In this document: positions 17,661 through 24,972 of the stretch, piece after piece
Layout: each line of letters opens with the position of its first letter
How positions within the stretch are numbered: position 1 is the first letter of the stretch
Assembly: GCA_004017535.1 (NCBI GenBank)
Contig: SAJS01000008.1
Span: 186,001-250,000 of the forward strand
DNA: 64,000 nt
Direction of reading: 5' to 3'
From: Mesorhizobium sp.
GTDB taxonomy: Bacteria; Pseudomonadota; Alphaproteobacteria; Rhizobiales; Rhizobiaceae
Notes under the pieces: generated by a model
What the model was told of the DNA's origin: nothing
Databases searched by the model: none
The model's input: only the letters and a program-made list of their open reading frames with translations
Translations under genes and position numbers: made by a program

Positions 17661-18346
17661 GCCGCCTGCCTTTCGCGCCGGTTGATGGCTTGGCGAAGTG
17701 TCGTGGCTGCCTCGAGCAGCCTTTCGATCAAGGCCGGATCGATCCCGGCATCGCCGAATGCGGCCTGCCGGAACACGCCATAACGTGCGCGCTCGGCCTC
17801 GGCCAGCAACCACACGATGCGCACGCCGTTCGGCGTGATCAGCAATTCCTTGGCGCGGCTTTCGGCAAAGATTCCTGTATGCGCGGCGATCAGATCCTGC
17901 GGAAAGGCGACGCCTCTGCGGTCCGTCTTGAGCACCGCGTCGGCGGGAAAGCCGAGCACCTTCGGCAGCGTGTACGGCAGATGGTCGAAATTGGAAAATG
18001 TCGTCGCCGAATTCGGCCGCATCATCATGTCGAAGACACCCGGCACGGCGACCGGATCGGTGATCGAGACGCTGAGCCAGCGGGTCGGCAGCTTTCGCGT
18101 CGCCAGCGTGTCGACGATGGTGCGCAGCTGAACGCGCTGGCCGTTCCACGTGCCGGCCCAGGTGACGACGCCGGCCGTGCCGCCGGAAATATCGGCGGCA
18201 TCCGCAACGACGCTGCGGACGCTCGCCGTGTCGGCAGCCAGAGCCGCCTTCGCCCTGTTGCGGCTGGCGCGCGCGAGCCAGGCAATATGGGCAACGACCG
18301 TCAATGCGATCGCCCCGGCAAGCAGTACTGACGTCAGTTCCGACAT
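17657..18346 (-). CDS. Membrane-anchored protein of the methylamine island (229 residues, unknown function)
   Basis: There is one N-terminal transmembrane segment, about residues 5-26 (LTSVLLAGAIALTVVAHIAW), followed by a basic stretch (RASRNRAK). By the positive-inside rule the remaining 200 residues should then be cytoplasmic. No catalytic motif was identified; segments such as WLSVSITDPVAVPGVFD and KELLITPNGVRIVWLLAEAE look like a compact alpha/beta domain. It follows the APC permease by 46 bp and overlaps the next gene by four bases. A regulatory or accessory partner of the permease is a reasonable guess but unproven. Confidence 0.75.
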   Translation of the reverse strand: MSELTSVLLAGAIALTVVAHIAWLARASRNRAKAALAADTASVRSVVADAADISGGTAGVVTWAGTWNGQRVQLRTIVDTLATRKLPTRWLSVSITDPVAVPGVFDMMMRPNSATTFSNFDHLPYTLPKVLGFPADAVLKTDRRGVAFPQDLIAAHTGIFAESRAKELLITPNGVRIVWLLAEAERARYGVFRQAAFGDAGIDPALIERLLEAATTLRQAINRRERQAA

Positions 18347-18392
18347 TTCGACACGCCACGGCCCGCCGTCGATAGGCGGGCCTTCACTCCAC

Positions 18393-19799
18393 TCAATAAC
18401 CCTGCGGCTTCGGCCACGGCATGGAGAACTGATCGCCGCGCCGCACGAACTTGTAGCGATAGAAGTGGAACCACAGCGAGATCAGGAAATAGAAGACAGT
18501 CATCGCGATCAGCTGTGAGCCGAAGCCGAGGAAGATGGCGAAGAACGTCACCATGCACAGGCAGAACAGCACGATCGCCGGCAGTGGATGGAAGGGGTGC
18601 GTGTAACCACGGCGGATCGAGCCTAGCGGCCACTTCTTGCGGAACATCATGATGTTGATGCTCATGAAGGTGTATTGCAGCACGCCCGACAGGATCGAGA
18701 AGGTGATCGCCTGGTTGAGGTCGGCGATGAAGGCGAAGGCCAGCGCGATCGGCAGCAGGAACAGGATCGAGCGGTAAGGCGTGCGGTATTTCGGATGCAC
18801 CGCCGAGAACCAGCTCGGCAGATAACGGTCGCGGCCGAGCGAGAACCAGGCGCGCGCCGCGTCGTTGATGCAGCCATTGGCCGAGGCAAGCGCCGCCAGC
18901 AGCGTCGCGATGAAGAGCAGGTTTTCCAGTAGCGGGCTGCCCGTCAGCTTGCCGGCGTCCCACAGCGGATAGTAGGTGATGCCAAGATATTCCCAGGGCA
19001 TCAGCGAGGCGCAGACATACCAAGTCATGGCGGCTGCGATCAGCAGCGTGATCATGCCGGCCATGGTGCCGTAGGGCAGGGAGCGCGCCGGCGAGCGCAC
19101 TTCCTCGGCCGCCTGGGTCGTGCCCTCGATGCCGAGATAGTACCAGATGCCGAACTGGAAGGCGGCGATGACGCCGATCCAGCCATAGGGCAGCGCATTG
19201 CCGGGCGTGACCAGCTCGTTGAGCTTCAGCACCGCGCCTTGCGTCCACGGGCTCACCGAGAAGAACAGGATGACGATCGAGACATAGGCGATGGCGGTGA
19301 TGACGAAATTGACATTGAGCGTCATCAGCACGCCGCGATAGTTGAGCCAGGCGAGCACGACGATGGTCGCGGCGATGAAGGAATTGTGCGTCAGCCCTTC
19401 GACGCCGGCCTTGGCGACGATGGTGTCGCCGAGCAGGATGGCGTCGGACACTTCGAGCATCGTGTAGGCGAAGACCAGGAACAGCGCGACGTTGAAGGCC
19501 ATCAGCGGCCCGACAATGTGCTTGGCTTGCGCGTACTGGCCGCCGGCGGCGGCCACGGTCGAGGTCACCTCCGAGTCGATCATGGCAACCGATGTGTAGA
19601 GCAGTCCGACGATCCAGCAGACGATCAGCGCGGCCAGCGCGCCGCCCTTGTCTGCCGCGAAGTTCCAGCCGGTGAACTCGCCGACCAGCACGATGCCGAC
19701 GCCGAGTGCCCAGACATGGGCGGGGCCGAGCACCCGAAGCAGCGACACCCTGTCGCCGTGGATCGTCGTCGTCAGTCCCGTTTCAACCGCAGCGGTCAT
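18393..19799 (-). CDS. APC-superfamily permease (ethanolamine/amino-acid permease-like), probable methylamine importer
   Basis: A 468-residue polytopic membrane protein with about 12 helices. Family landmarks are LGVGIVLVGEFTGWNFA in TM1, MIDSEVTSTVAAAGGQYAQA in the TM2-3 region, and GIEGTTQAAEEVRSPARSLP in the conserved cytoplasmic loop. Segments resembling the ethanolamine permease branch of APC include ANGCINDAARAWFSLGRDR. The start at 19799 (MTAAVETG) has GGGGA upstream. It is preceded by three tiny membrane-protein genes with gaps of only 11-15 bp, an arrangement that suggests small accessory subunits. Methylamine or methylammonium is the likeliest cargo given the mgs-gmaS-mgd genes downstream. 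Confidence 0.87.
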   Translation of the reverse strand: MTAAVETGLTTTIHGDRVSLLRVLGPAHVWALGVGIVLVGEFTGWNFAADKGGALAALIVCWIVGLLYTSVAMIDSEVTSTVAAAGGQYAQAKHIVGPLMAFNVALFLVFAYTMLEVSDAILLGDTIVAKAGVEGLTHNSFIAATIVVLAWLNYRGVLMTLNVNFVITAIAYVSIVILFFSVSPWTQGAVLKLNELVTPGNALPYGWIGVIAAFQFGIWYYLGIEGTTQAAEEVRSPARSLPYGTMAGMITLLIAAAMTWYVCASLMPWEYLGITYYPLWDAGKLTGSPLLENLLFIATLLAALASANGCINDAARAWFSLGRDRYLPSWFSAVHPKYRTPYRSILFLLPIALAFAFIADLNQAITFSILSGVLQYTFMSINIMMFRKKWPLGSIRRGYTHPFHPLPAIVLFCLCMVTFFAIFLGFGSQLIAMTVFYFLISLWFHFYRYKFVRRGDQFSMPWPKPQGY

Positions 19800-19812
19800 C
19801 GTCAGTCCCCAC

Positions 19813-19974
19813 TCAGATCCGGTGTTTCTCGGAAACAGCTTCGAGCTCGCCCTCACGCGAGGACGTCAGCACGGCCTCGGAATAGGTCGTGTCGACCTTG
19901 AACCAGTCGTAGAGCATCCACGCCGCAAGCGCGGCCGAGATGCCCCAGCAAACGTAAGACAGTCCCATCCACAT
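19813..19974 (-). CDS. 53-residue single-pass membrane protein (unknown function)
   Basis: A very short ORF, but well supported. It has an ATG at 19974 with GGGGAA about eight bases upstream, and fits exactly between the 125-residue gene (15-bp gap) and the APC permease (13-bp gap). One hydrophobic segment (MGLSYVCWGISAALAAWML) near the N-terminus is followed by a charged tail that ends SREGELEAVSEKHRI. It is too short for routine gene calling and is easily missed. The most natural guess is a small subunit of the adjacent permease. Confidence 0.7.
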   Translation of the reverse strand: MWMGLSYVCWGISAALAAWMLYDWFKVDTTYSEAVLTSSREGELEAVSEKHRI

Positions 19975-19989
19975 GATGTTTTCCCCGAG

Positions 19990-20367
19990 CTATTTGTCGT
20001 CGAACTTCTCGTTGATGACCTCGCGATATTCCTTGTCGGAGGCGCGAAACAGGAAGACGAAGTAGGCGATCAGCACGATCGCCATGATAATCAGCGTCGG
20101 CCAGTCGATGATGTAGTGGAAGCGGTTCTGGATGATGTCGTGCGCCGTCTCCGGCGTGTAGCCGAGCTTCTCCCAGATCGAGGCCATGGTGGCGTTCTGG
20201 CCGAGTGCGTCCCAGGTCTTGGCGTCGAGCGGGTCGATCGACTTCGCCGCTCCGGCGAGGCCGAGCTTCAGCGGCAGCCAGAGCGCCACGAAGATGGCGA
20301 CCACCACGACTGCGATGTCGAAGACCTGTCCGGCCTTGCTCTGCTCCGGCGGGTTATAGCGGGCCAT
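19990..20367 (-). CDS. 125-residue two-pass membrane protein (unknown function)
   Basis: Two hydrophobic segments, FDIAVVVVAIFVALWLPL near residues 16-33 and TLIIMAIVLIAYFVFLF near 91-107, flank a soluble stretch containing TWDALGQNATMASIWEKLGY. The C-terminus is charged (DKEYREVINEKFDDK). GGGAGA precedes the ATG at 20367. It is the second gene of the run that starts divergently from dmmD. I do not recognise the family. Confidence 0.78.
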   Translation of the reverse strand: MARYNPPEQSKAGQVFDIAVVVVAIFVALWLPLKLGLAGAAKSIDPLDAKTWDALGQNATMASIWEKLGYTPETAHDIIQNRFHYIIDWPTLIIMAIVLIAYFVFLFRASDKEYREVINEKFDDK

Positions 20368-20378
20368 GGGTTCTCCCT

Positions 20379-20666
20379 TCAGGATTGGCGGTTGCGAGCC
20401 GCGTCGGCGTTCTTGATGTCGAGGCCGTAGATGAAGTCCTTGTCTTCCTTGTAGTGGTTGAGCATTGCCAGGATGGCGGCGGTGTTGAAGATCAGTACCG
20501 CGGCAGCCGCGATCACCACCACGAGCTTGATCCCGCTGTCGGGGATGTAGGCCCAGGTCATCAGGAGGACGAAGAGGATTGTCGCCCACAGGCAAACAAT
20601 CAGGAGCACGGATCCACGCACGTCGGAGCGGTACAGCGCTTCGATGCGCTGCTGCAGGTCGGACAT
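20379..20666 (-). CDS. 95-residue two-pass membrane protein (unknown function), first gene of the operon
   Basis: Two hydrophobic segments, SVLLIVCLWATILFVLLMTW and LVVVIAAAAVLIFNTAAILA, follow a short amphipathic N-terminus (MSDLQQRIEALYRSDV). The C-terminus is polar. The start at 20666 has GGGGAA about seven bases upstream; a longer frame to 20717 was rejected. It opens the run of minus-strand genes that leads into the permease and the mgs-gmaS-mgd operon, and it faces dmmD across a 294-bp intergenic region with a candidate operator. Confidence 0.78.
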   Translation of the reverse strand: MSDLQQRIEALYRSDVRGSVLLIVCLWATILFVLLMTWAYIPDSGIKLVVVIAAAAVLIFNTAAILAMLNHYKEDKDFIYGLDIKNADAARNRQS

Positions 20667-20714
20667 CGGTTTTCCCCTTCTGGCGACGTCCGGCCCTGAA
20701 ATCGACCGGGCGTC

Positions 20715-20744
20715 CACTCTTTCAACAGAGTGAAATTTTTTTCA
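20715..20744. promoter_or_regulatory. Candidate operator between the small membrane-protein operon and dmmD
   Basis: CACTCT-TTCAAC-AGAGTG (20715-20732) is a perfect inverted repeat. It runs into TGAAATTTTTTTCA (20731-20744), which contains TGAAA-N4-TTTCA. The 17 bases from GAGTGAAATTT match the site upstream of tmm (25899-25914) with one difference. The site is about 50 bp from the minus-strand start and 215 bp from dmmD. Nothing else was recognised in the 20667-20960 gap. Confidence 0.55.
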
Positions 20745-20960
20745 TAAATACCGCTCGATTCCCGAAATTGTCAAGCCGGATTTACGCGCCACAAAGCGTT
20801 TGTCCACGAGCTAGAAATTTGCCTGACAATGAAATTATTTGCTTCAAGGGGATTGCAGGGCTTAGCCGTTTGCGGTCAATATTCGAGCAAGCTCCGCCAC
20901 CAAGCAGGAGCAGGGAACGGCAACTGCTTAAAGCGACCTAATCGCACGGAGGACGATCGG

Positions 20961-22094
20961 ATGACGGCATCCTGGAGATTCTCGACCCTGGCGGATCGCC
21001 ATCGCGCGCTCGGCTCGAAGCTCGAGGACTGGAGCGGCATGGGCACCGCCTGGACCTATGACAAGGACGCCGACGAGGAATATATCGCGATCCGCACCAA
21101 GGCCGGGCTGATGGACGTCTCCGGCCTGAAGAAGGTCCACATCACCGGGCCGCATGCCTCGCATCTGATCGACCTCGCCACGACGCGCGACGTGGAGAAG
21201 ATCTATCCCGGCAAGTCGGCCTATGCCTGCATGCTGAATGAGGCCGGCAAATTCACCGACGACTGCATCCTCTACCGCATCAGCCCGAACTCGTGGATGG
21301 TCGTGCACGGCTCCGGCACCGGCCATGAGGAGCTGCAGCGCGCTGCCATGGGCCGTGACGTCTCGCTGCGCTTCGACGACAATCTGCACGATTTGTCGCT
21401 GCAGGGGCCGACCGCCGTCGACTATCTGGCCAAGCATGTGCCCGGCATCCGCGACCTTCCCTATTTCCATCATATGCAGACGCAGCTCTTCGGCTTGCCC
21501 GTCATGATCTCGCGCACCGGCTACACCGGCGAGCGCGGCTACGAGATCTTCTGCCGCGGCCAGGATGCCGGCACGATCTGGGATCGGATTCTGGAGGAGG
21601 GCAAGAGCTCCGGCATCATCCCGTGCCGCTTCACCACGCTCGACATGCTGCGCGTCGAGAGCTACCTGCTCTTCTATCCTTACGACAATTCCCAGAAATA
21701 TCCGTTCGAGAATGAAGGCCCCGGCGACACGCTGTGGGAGCTCGGCCTGGACTTCACCGTCAGCCCCGGCAAGACCGGCTTCCGCGGCGCCGAGGAACAC
21801 TACCGGCTGAAGGGCAAGGAGCGCTTCAAGATCTATGGCGTGCTGCTCGAGGGCAAGGAGCCGGCGGACGAAGGCGCGCCGGTCTACCGCGACGGCAGAC
21901 AAGTCGGCGTGGTGACCTGCGCCATGTATTCGCCCCTGGTCGAGAAATCGATGGGCATCGCCCGCCTTGACGTCGACTGCGCGGTCAAGGACACCAAGCT
22001 CGAGATCCGCAACAGAAGCGGCTCGATCAAGGCGACGGCGCAGCCCTTGCCGTTCGACGATCCGAAGAAGACCAAGCGCACCGCCAAGGGTTAA
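20961..22094 (+). CDS. dmmD: Dimethylamine monooxygenase associated GcvT-like protein DmmD
   Basis: A 377-residue stand-alone tetrahydrofolate-binding GcvT/aminomethyltransferase-family protein. It shows MDVSGLKKVHITGPHASHLI, VMISRTGYTGERGYEIFC and SLQGPTAVDYLAKHV. It leads a four-gene run whose members match the dmmDABC set for oxidative demethylation of dimethylamine, where this subunit is thought to capture the formaldehyde as methylene-tetrahydrofolate. The start at 20961 is preceded by GGAGGA; a longer frame from 20829 has no such signal. A generic glycine-cleavage T-protein is ruled out by context. Confidence 0.85.
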   Translation: MTASWRFSTLADRHRALGSKLEDWSGMGTAWTYDKDADEEYIAIRTKAGLMDVSGLKKVHITGPHASHLIDLATTRDVEKIYPGKSAYACMLNEAGKFTDDCILYRISPNSWMVVHGSGTGHEELQRAAMGRDVSLRFDDNLHDLSLQGPTAVDYLAKHVPGIRDLPYFHHMQTQLFGLPVMISRTGYTGERGYEIFCRGQDAGTIWDRILEEGKSSGIIPCRFTTLDMLRVESYLLFYPYDNSQKYPFENEGPGDTLWELGLDFTVSPGKTGFRGAEEHYRLKGKERFKIYGVLLEGKEPADEGAPVYRDGRQVGVVTCAMYSPLVEKSMGIARLDVDCAVKDTKLEIRNRSGSIKATAQPLPFDDPKKTKRTAKG

Positions 22095-22127
22095 GGCATC
22101 ATAACGGGGAGGGGTTTCGAGGCACTA

Positions 22128-22175
22128 GAGCATGATCCCGAAAAGTGGGAACCGGTTTTCGGAAAGATCATGCTC
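22128..22175. repeat. Palindromic element GAGCATGATC...GATCATGCTC inside the dmm operon
   Basis: A 48-bp element with perfect 10-bp inverted ends and an inner GGGAACCGGTTTTC dyad lies in the 99-bp gap between dmmD and dmmA. It shares the AAAAGTG...GGTTTTC core with the GCAATTCC repeats, which suggests a common origin. In RNA it would form a hairpin in the polycistronic message. Confidence 0.75.
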
Positions 22176-22193
22176 CAACTGATCTAAGGTAGA

Positions 22194-22790
22194 ATGGCAG
22201 CCAAGACGATCATCAGCCGGCCCATTTACGGAACGCTCTCTCCGCAGCCGGGTAAGCATCATCTCTTCATCGCCGATGCCGAAGGCGCGCTGGCGATCAT
22301 CGACATGGCAGGCAAGGCTCCGCCCGGCTTTTTCGACGGCGCGGAAATCGACTTCATTCCAGGCCCGGAGGGCAAGCATATCGCGGCCCTGGAAGCATTG
22401 AAGCCGGCGCAACTCCATCTGTCGCCCTCCTTCGCCAGCCTCCTGCCGCGTCTCAAGCAGACGCTGACCAACGCGCATATGGGATTGCGGATTTATCTTG
22501 CCGGCACCGAGGGCCTGATCGGCCAGGCGATGCAGGTGGCGCTCGAAGCCGGCGTGGACCACACCTTCATGCAGACCGAGCATCGCGGCTCGTTGGCGCG
22601 GCGCATGCAATGCGTGCACTGCAAGGGCATCACCGAGAACGTCACGACGCAGCCGGCGCTCTGCTCGCATTGCGGCCTGCTGCTCCTGGTGCGCGATCAT
22701 TATTCGCGGCGCCTCGCCGCCTTCCAGGGCGTGTGCATCAACGCCGAGGATCGCTCGGAGATTCCTCCGATGGAGGAGGCCTTCCCATGA
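22194..22790 (+). CDS. dmmA: Dimethylamine monooxygenase subunit DmmA (zinc-ribbon protein)
   Basis: A 198-residue protein with no familiar enzyme fold. The middle looks like a Rossmann-type nucleotide-binding fragment (IYLAGTEGLIGQAMQVALEA). The C-terminal part carries a C4 zinc ribbon or iron site, Cys140-x2-Cys143 and Cys157-x2-Cys160 (MQCVHCKG and LCSHCG). Order and size match dmmA of the dmmDABC operon. Its start follows a palindromic element, and its stop overlaps dmmB by four bases (ATGA). The exact role of this subunit in the oxygenase is not evident from sequence. Confidence 0.82.
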   Translation: MAAKTIISRPIYGTLSPQPGKHHLFIADAEGALAIIDMAGKAPPGFFDGAEIDFIPGPEGKHIAALEALKPAQLHLSPSFASLLPRLKQTLTNAHMGLRIYLAGTEGLIGQAMQVALEAGVDHTFMQTEHRGSLARRMQCVHCKGITENVTTQPALCSHCGLLLLVRDHYSRRLAAFQGVCINAEDRSEIPPMEEAFP

Positions 22791-23752
22791 GCACCGGCAC
22801 CACCAAGCTCGATGTCGTGGTCAGTGACGTCGTTCCCGTCAACGAGCTGGTCACGCGCTTCCATTTCCGCCGTCGCGACGGCGGCCTGCTGCCGACTTTC
22901 TCCGGCGGCGCCCATGTCGTGGTCGAGATGCGCGACCGTGACCGCACCAGGCTCAACCCCTATTCGCTGATGGGCTCGCCGCTCGACACGCGCGAATACA
23001 CGATCTCGGTGCGCCGCGACGATGTCGGCCGCGGCGGCTCGCTGTTCATGCACCGGCAGGTCAAGCCCGGCCTGGAGATGGTGATCAGCTATCCGGTCAA
23101 TCTGTTCTCTCTGGATCTCAGGGCGAAGAAGCACCTGATGCTGGCTGGCGGCATCGGCATAACGCCGTTCATGGCGCAGACCTCGCAGCTGGCAGCGGCC
23201 GGCGGCAATTTCGAATTGCATTACACCTGTCGCACCGCTTCGCTCGGCACCTACGCTGATGTCTTGCAGCAGCGCTACGGCAGCCGCGTCCACCTCTATC
23301 ACGATGACCGCGAGGAGCGCATCGATCTCGACCGGCTCCTGTCCTCGCAGCCGCTCGGTACGCATCTCTATGTCTGCGGCCCGGCCGGAATGATCAACTG
23401 GGTGCGCGACCGCGCAGCTAGCCTCGGCTGGCCCTCGGAAACCGTGCATTTCGAGCATTTCGCGGCACCCCAGCCCGGCGCGCCCTTTGACGTGGCCTTG
23501 GCCCTCAGCCACAAGACAATCCGCGTCGGCGAGCAGCAGAGCCTGCTGGAAGCCATGGAAGCAGCCGGCGTCGATCCGCCTTATCTCTGCCGCGGCGGCG
23601 TCTGCGGCCAGTGCGAGACCAATGTGATCTCGTCCGACGGCAAGTTCATCCACAACGATCACTGGCTGAGCGAGGAAGACCACCGTTCCGGCTGCAAGAT
23701 CATGCCTTGCGTCTCGCGCTTCGAGGGCAAGTCGCTGGTCCTGGAAAGATAG
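22787..23752 (+). CDS. dmmB: Dimethylamine monooxygenase reductase subunit DmmB (PDR/VanB type)
   Basis: A 321-residue ferredoxin reductase of the phthalate dioxygenase reductase family. It has a flavin-binding motif NPYSLMGSP (residues 57-65), a nucleotide-binding GGIGITPF (121-128) with YVCGPAGM (195-202), and a C-terminal plant-type [2Fe-2S] domain with Cys268, Cys273, Cys276 and Cys308. It carries electrons from NAD(P)H to the oxygenase. GGAGGAGG lies ahead of the ATG at 22787, inside the end of dmmA, so the two are coupled. Confidence 0.88.
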   Translation: MSTGTTKLDVVVSDVVPVNELVTRFHFRRRDGGLLPTFSGGAHVVVEMRDRDRTRLNPYSLMGSPLDTREYTISVRRDDVGRGGSLFMHRQVKPGLEMVISYPVNLFSLDLRAKKHLMLAGGIGITPFMAQTSQLAAAGGNFELHYTCRTASLGTYADVLQQRYGSRVHLYHDDREERIDLDRLLSSQPLGTHLYVCGPAGMINWVRDRAASLGWPSETVHFEHFAAPQPGAPFDVALALSHKTIRVGEQQSLLEAMEAAGVDPPYLCRGGVCGQCETNVISSDGKFIHNDHWLSEEDHRSGCKIMPCVSRFEGKSLVLER

Positions 23753-23761
23753 GAGGGGTCA

Positions 23762-24802
23762 ATGGGCATCACCTTTCGCAAGGAAACCTTTCGCGACGAC
23801 TACACCTTCAGGAACAGCCCGGAGCACATCAGGCGCTTTCCGTTTCCGTTCAACGAAGACGCCTACATGTACGCGGTCAACATCGAGCCGCATGTCGTCG
23901 GTCCGAAGGGCAGCGTGCTCGAAAACCTGATCGACGTCGACGAGCACTATGTCGCCGAGATGCAGGATCGCGCCTTGGTCCTGGCAGAGGATCCGCTGCG
24001 CTGCCAGTCGCTGCCGCATATGACCCTTGCCGGCTGGGACCTGCTCGAGCTTCTGATGGAGCAGCAGGCGCTGGGTTATCCCGAGCATTTCACGCTGGAG
24101 CGCGATGGCGACCGCTGGCGCTGGATCAACCGGCCGCTCGGCATCGACGACACCTTTACCTTCGGCGACACCTCGACGCTGCCCTATGGGCCGATGGAAT
24201 ACATCACCCGCCAGAGCCAGGGCGATTTCTGCATCCTCGACCAGCGCGACGGCAATCTGTGGATGGATGCCGGCATGGTTACCACCCAGGCCGACTGGTC
24301 GCTCGATTTCGACATCGGCATGAACTTCTTCGAATGGCACGCGCCGGTGCCGCTGGCGCACGAGAAGGGCATCTTCACCCGCGCGCTGAAATTCCTCACC
24401 AACATCCAGCAGGGCAAGCCGGCCAGGCGCCTCAACTGGACGATGACCATCAATCCGCGCCTCGACACCAGCCCAGAGAACTATCACAAATGGGGTCCGG
24501 ACCGCGCTACGGTCACCCCCGAAAACGTCGGCGAGAAAGTGCATCTGCGCGTCGAATTGCAAAGCTTCTGGCGGCTGCCGCGCTCCAACGCCATCGTCTT
24601 CCCGATCCGCTGCTACCTGATCAAGATGGACGAGCTGGTCACCCAGCCGAAATGGGCGCGCCGCCTGCACCGCGTCATCCGCGACCTGCCGGAGGAACTC
24701 GCCACTTACAAGGGCCTGACGCGGTATCGGCCGACGCTGGTGGAGTGGCTGTCGAAGCTGGATGATGGCAGCCCGACTTCACCGGGATTTGGACCGGACT
24801 AG
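23762..24802 (+). CDS. dmmC: Dimethylamine monooxygenase haem-type subunit DmmC (DUF3445)
   Basis: A 346-residue DUF3445 protein, the family of haem-dependent oxidative N-demethylase catalytic subunits with a PAS-like fold. Characteristic segments are RFPFPFNEDAYMYAVNIEP, TQADWSLDFDIGMNFFEWH, INPRLDTSPENYHKWGPDR and LHRVIRDLPEELATYKGL. It would activate oxygen to remove one methyl group from dimethylamine, giving methylamine and formaldehyde, with electrons from DmmB. The start at 23762 has GGAGGGG immediately upstream. Letter assignments follow the gene order D-A-B-C; the haem ligand was not pinned down. Confidence 0.87.
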   Translation: MGITFRKETFRDDYTFRNSPEHIRRFPFPFNEDAYMYAVNIEPHVVGPKGSVLENLIDVDEHYVAEMQDRALVLAEDPLRCQSLPHMTLAGWDLLELLMEQQALGYPEHFTLERDGDRWRWINRPLGIDDTFTFGDTSTLPYGPMEYITRQSQGDFCILDQRDGNLWMDAGMVTTQADWSLDFDIGMNFFEWHAPVPLAHEKGIFTRALKFLTNIQQGKPARRLNWTMTINPRLDTSPENYHKWGPDRATVTPENVGEKVHLRVELQSFWRLPRSNAIVFPIRCYLIKMDELVTQPKWARRLHRVIRDLPEELATYKGLTRYRPTLVEWLSKLDDGSPTSPGFGPD

Positions 24803-24809
24803 GCGGACT

Positions 24810-24958
24810 CCCCCTCATCCGGCCGCTACGCGGCCACCTTCTCCCCGAAGGGAGAAGAGGTGGGGGCCGGCGCCGACGATCTCCTCTCCCCTCGGGGAGA
24901 GGTCGGATTGCCCCGAATTGCTCTTTGCAATTCGGCCTTGGCAATCCGGGTGAGGGGG
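24810..24958. repeat. 149-bp composite intergenic element with terminal inverted repeats
   Basis: The ends CCCCCTCATCCGG and CCGGGTGAGGGGG are inverted copies with one mismatch. Inside are at least four hairpins: GGCCGCTACGCGGCC, CTTCTCCCCGAAGGGAGAAG, CTCTCCCCTCGGGGAGAG, and GAATTGCTCTTTGCAATTC. It occupies almost the whole gap between the convergent dmmC and the regulator, so it may end both transcripts. Mosaic repeats of this kind are common in rhizobial intergenic DNA. Confidence 0.75.
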
Positions 24959-24972
24959 CTGCGGCGGTTCGA

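Noticed and set aside
24838-24905. Repeated CTTCTCCC/GGGAGAAG hairpins as a CRISPR array
   Set aside because: The repeats are palindromic, unequal in length and unevenly spaced, without unique spacers or cas genes.
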